A DNA stretch of 5,554 nucleotides from Gammaproteobacteria bacterium (lineage in GTDB: Bacteria > Pseudomonadota > Gammaproteobacteria > Chromatiales > Chromatiaceae), in the NCBI GenBank assembly GCA_024277555.1, contig JAJRUY010000290.1, positions 1 to 5,554 on the forward strand, given 5' to 3'. How positions within the stretch are numbered: position 1 is the stretch's first letter; the number at the start of each line of letters is the position of its first letter. Of the stretch, positions 4,222 through 5,554 are shown in pieces. The position numbers and the translations under genes were made by a program. A model generated the notes under the pieces. That model made no database searches, was not told the DNA's origin, and was given only the letters and a program-made list of their open reading frames with translations.

Positions 4222-5554
4222 GTGGCTGCCCTTACTCCTCTTCGCCGCAGTGACCCTGGTGCTCATGCTGGGTTATCCCGTGGCCTTTACCCTGGGTGGT
4301 GTTTCCCTGATCTTTGCCCTGACCGGGGAGTGGCTTGGCCTTTTCGACGGAGCTTTCCTTCAGGCCTTGCCCAACCGGCTGTACGGGATCATGACCAACG
4401 GAACCCTGATCGCGGTACCCCTGTTCGTGTTCATGGGGGTGATGCTGGAACGCTCCAGGGTGGCGGAAAGCCTGCTGGATACCATGGCGGAATTGTTCGG
4501 CAGCTTGCGTGGCGGCCTGGGCATCTCTGTCACCCTGGTGGGCATGCTGTTGGCGGCCAGTACCGGCATCGTCGGCGCCACCGTGGTCACCATGGGGCTG
4601 CTGTCCCTGCCGACCATGCTCAAGCGCAACTATGATCCTGCCATTGCTGCGGGCACCATCTGTGCGTCCGGAACTCTGGGGCAGATCATTCCCCCCTCCA
4701 TCGTGCTGGTTCTGCTTGGTGATGTGCTTTCTTCCGCCTATCAGCAGGCGCAACTGGAGATGGGGATATGGAATCTGGAAACTGTATCCGTGGGCGATCT
4801 TTTCGTGGGTGCAGTGATTCCCGGCCTGGGACTGGTGCTGATGTATCTCCTGTATCTGCTGGGGGTGGCTTACTTCCAACCCGAACGTTTGCCGGCGGCA
4901 CAAGCGCCAACAGCCGGGCAGAAGGCTCTGTGGTGGCGGGTGATCACGGTGCTGCTGCCGCCGCTGTTGCTGATTGTGGCGGTGCTGGGTTCTATCCTCG
5001 GCGGGTTGGCCACACCTACCGAGGCGGCTTCCGTGGGAGCCGTGGGCGCCATGCTGCTGGCCACCCAGCGCCGGGAACTGAATGGGAAGGCATTGCGCGA
5101 GGTGATGGAGTCCACGGTCAAGGTCACCAGCATGGTGTTCATGATCTTCATCGGTGCGGCGGTATTTTCCCTGGTGTTTCGCGGTTTCGGGGGAGATGAC
5201 CAGGTAAGTGAATTGCTGACTGGAATGCCCGGCGGTGTGGTGGGCGCCGTGGCGGTGGTCATGCTGCTGATGTTTCTGCTCGGGTTTATCCTGGATTTTA
5301 TCGAGATTACCTTCGTGGTAGTGCCCATTGTCGGGCCGATATTACTGGCCATGGGGTTGGATCCGGTGTGGCTGGGGATCATGATCGCCATCAACCTGCA
5401 GACATCTTTCCTCACGCCACCGTTTGGTTTCGCGCTCTTTTATTTGCGTGGAGTGGCTCCCCCTGAGGTTGCCACCAGTGCAATATACCGGGGTGTGCTA
5501 CCATTTATCGTCATCCAGCTCATCATGCTCGGCATGCTGGCCTGGTGGCCGCAG
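4214..5554 (+). CDS. TRAP transporter large permease subunit (DctM-type, FcbT3-like), 3' end cut by the window
   Basis: An open frame runs from TTG 4214 to the window edge: 447 residues without a stop. Family members are about this length, so only a short C-terminal tail should be missing. The protein is very hydrophobic throughout and is the substrate-translocating subunit, working with the small permease just upstream. DctM landmarks appear in order: GYPVAFTLGG (20-29), IAVPLFVFMG (66-75), GISVTLVGMLLAASTGIVGA (103-122), GTLGQIIPPS (153-162), ATPTEAASVGA (266-276), GFILDFIEI (357-365) and NLQTSFLTPPFGFALFYLRG (394-413). The LDFIEI and QTSFLTPPFGFALFYLRG signatures point to the mannitol/chloroaromatic class (COG4664) rather than C4-dicarboxylate DctM. 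The frame reads cleanly with no frameshift. The TTG overlaps the small permease stop (8 bp shared), a typical coupled arrangement. The periplasmic binding protein (DctP-like) is not in the window and may lie to the right. The substrate cannot be inferred. Confidence 0.93.
   Translation, partial: MVEWLPLLLFAAVTLVLMLGYPVAFTLGGVSLIFALTGEWLGLFDGAFLQALPNRLYGIMTNGTLIAVPLFVFMGVMLERSRVAESLLDTMAELFGSLRGGLGISVTLVGMLLAASTGIVGATVVTMGLLSLPTMLKRNYDPAIAAGTICASGTLGQIIPPSIVLVLLGDVLSSAYQQAQLEMGIWNLETVSVGDLFVGAVIPGLGLVLMYLLYLLGVAYFQPERLPAAQAPTAGQKALWWRVITVLLPPLLLIVAVLGSILGGLATPTEAASVGAVGAMLLATQRRELNGKALREVMESTVKVTSMVFMIFIGAAVFSLVFRGFGGDDQVSELLTGMPGGVVGAVAVVMLLMFLLGFILDFIEITFVVVPIVGPILLAMGLDPVWLGIMIAINLQTSFLTPPFGFALFYLRGVAPPEVATSAIYRGVLPFIVIQLIMLGMLAWWPQ

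Noticed and set aside
4232..4903. Leftward open frame of 223 codons, rich in Gln, His and Gly
   Set aside because: Its composition is what the reverse strand of a Leu/Val/Ala-rich membrane protein gives. The large permease reads through the region without a break. The 4870-5415 leftward frame is rejected for the same reason.

Overview
The window looks like chromosomal DNA from a gammaproteobacterium. The main reason is the helicase on the minus strand, which closely resembles enterobacterial and pseudomonad Rep across its whole length. Moderately high GC (judged by eye), a periplasmic Ala/Pro-linked c-type cytochrome and a DUF2782 protein fit the same group; from memory these resemble genes of Pseudomonas-like and sulfur-oxidising gammaproteobacteria. 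The genus cannot be fixed from sequence alone.

Layout. Bases 1-107 hold a promoter candidate with an extended -10, and a 5' leader containing a perfect 7-bp inverted repeat. Bases 108-566 (+) encode a secreted mono-haem cytochrome c. Bases 571-2574 (-) encode the Rep 3'-5' DNA helicase, convergent with the cytochrome gene. The two stop codons are only 4 bp apart, and the best terminator for the cytochrome transcript lies inside the 3' end of rep. A 66-bp divergent intergenic region (2575-2640) separates rep from a rightward cluster. That cluster holds a LOG-family (TIGR00730) Rossmann-fold protein (2641-3360), a small exported DUF2782 protein with a textbook EF-hand loop (3390-3695), a TRAP transporter small permease (3715-4221), and the large permease (4214 to the window edge, nearly complete).

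How the genes work together. The two TRAP genes form one membrane complex: a 4-helix DctQ-type subunit and a multi-helix DctM-type subunit of the mannitol/chloroaromatic (FcbT2/FcbT3-like) class. They need a periplasmic substrate-binding protein that is not in this window. The remaining genes look like conserved housekeeping neighbours with no obvious functional link: replication helicase, nucleotide phosphoribohydrolase-like protein, electron carrier and exported protein of unknown role. The rightward cluster is tightly packed: 29 bp from the LOG stop to the preferred DUF2782 start, 19 bp to the small permease, then an 8-bp overlap. It is probably co-transcribed, possibly with an extra promoter overlapping the LOG stop codon.

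I found no tRNA, rRNA, CRISPR array, insertion sequence or clear novel defence or mobile system. The most interesting signals are fine-scale: a terminator encoded within conserved rep codons, non-ATG starts for three of the genes, the EF-hand loop in the DUF2782 protein, and a TRAP permease pair without a visible binding protein.
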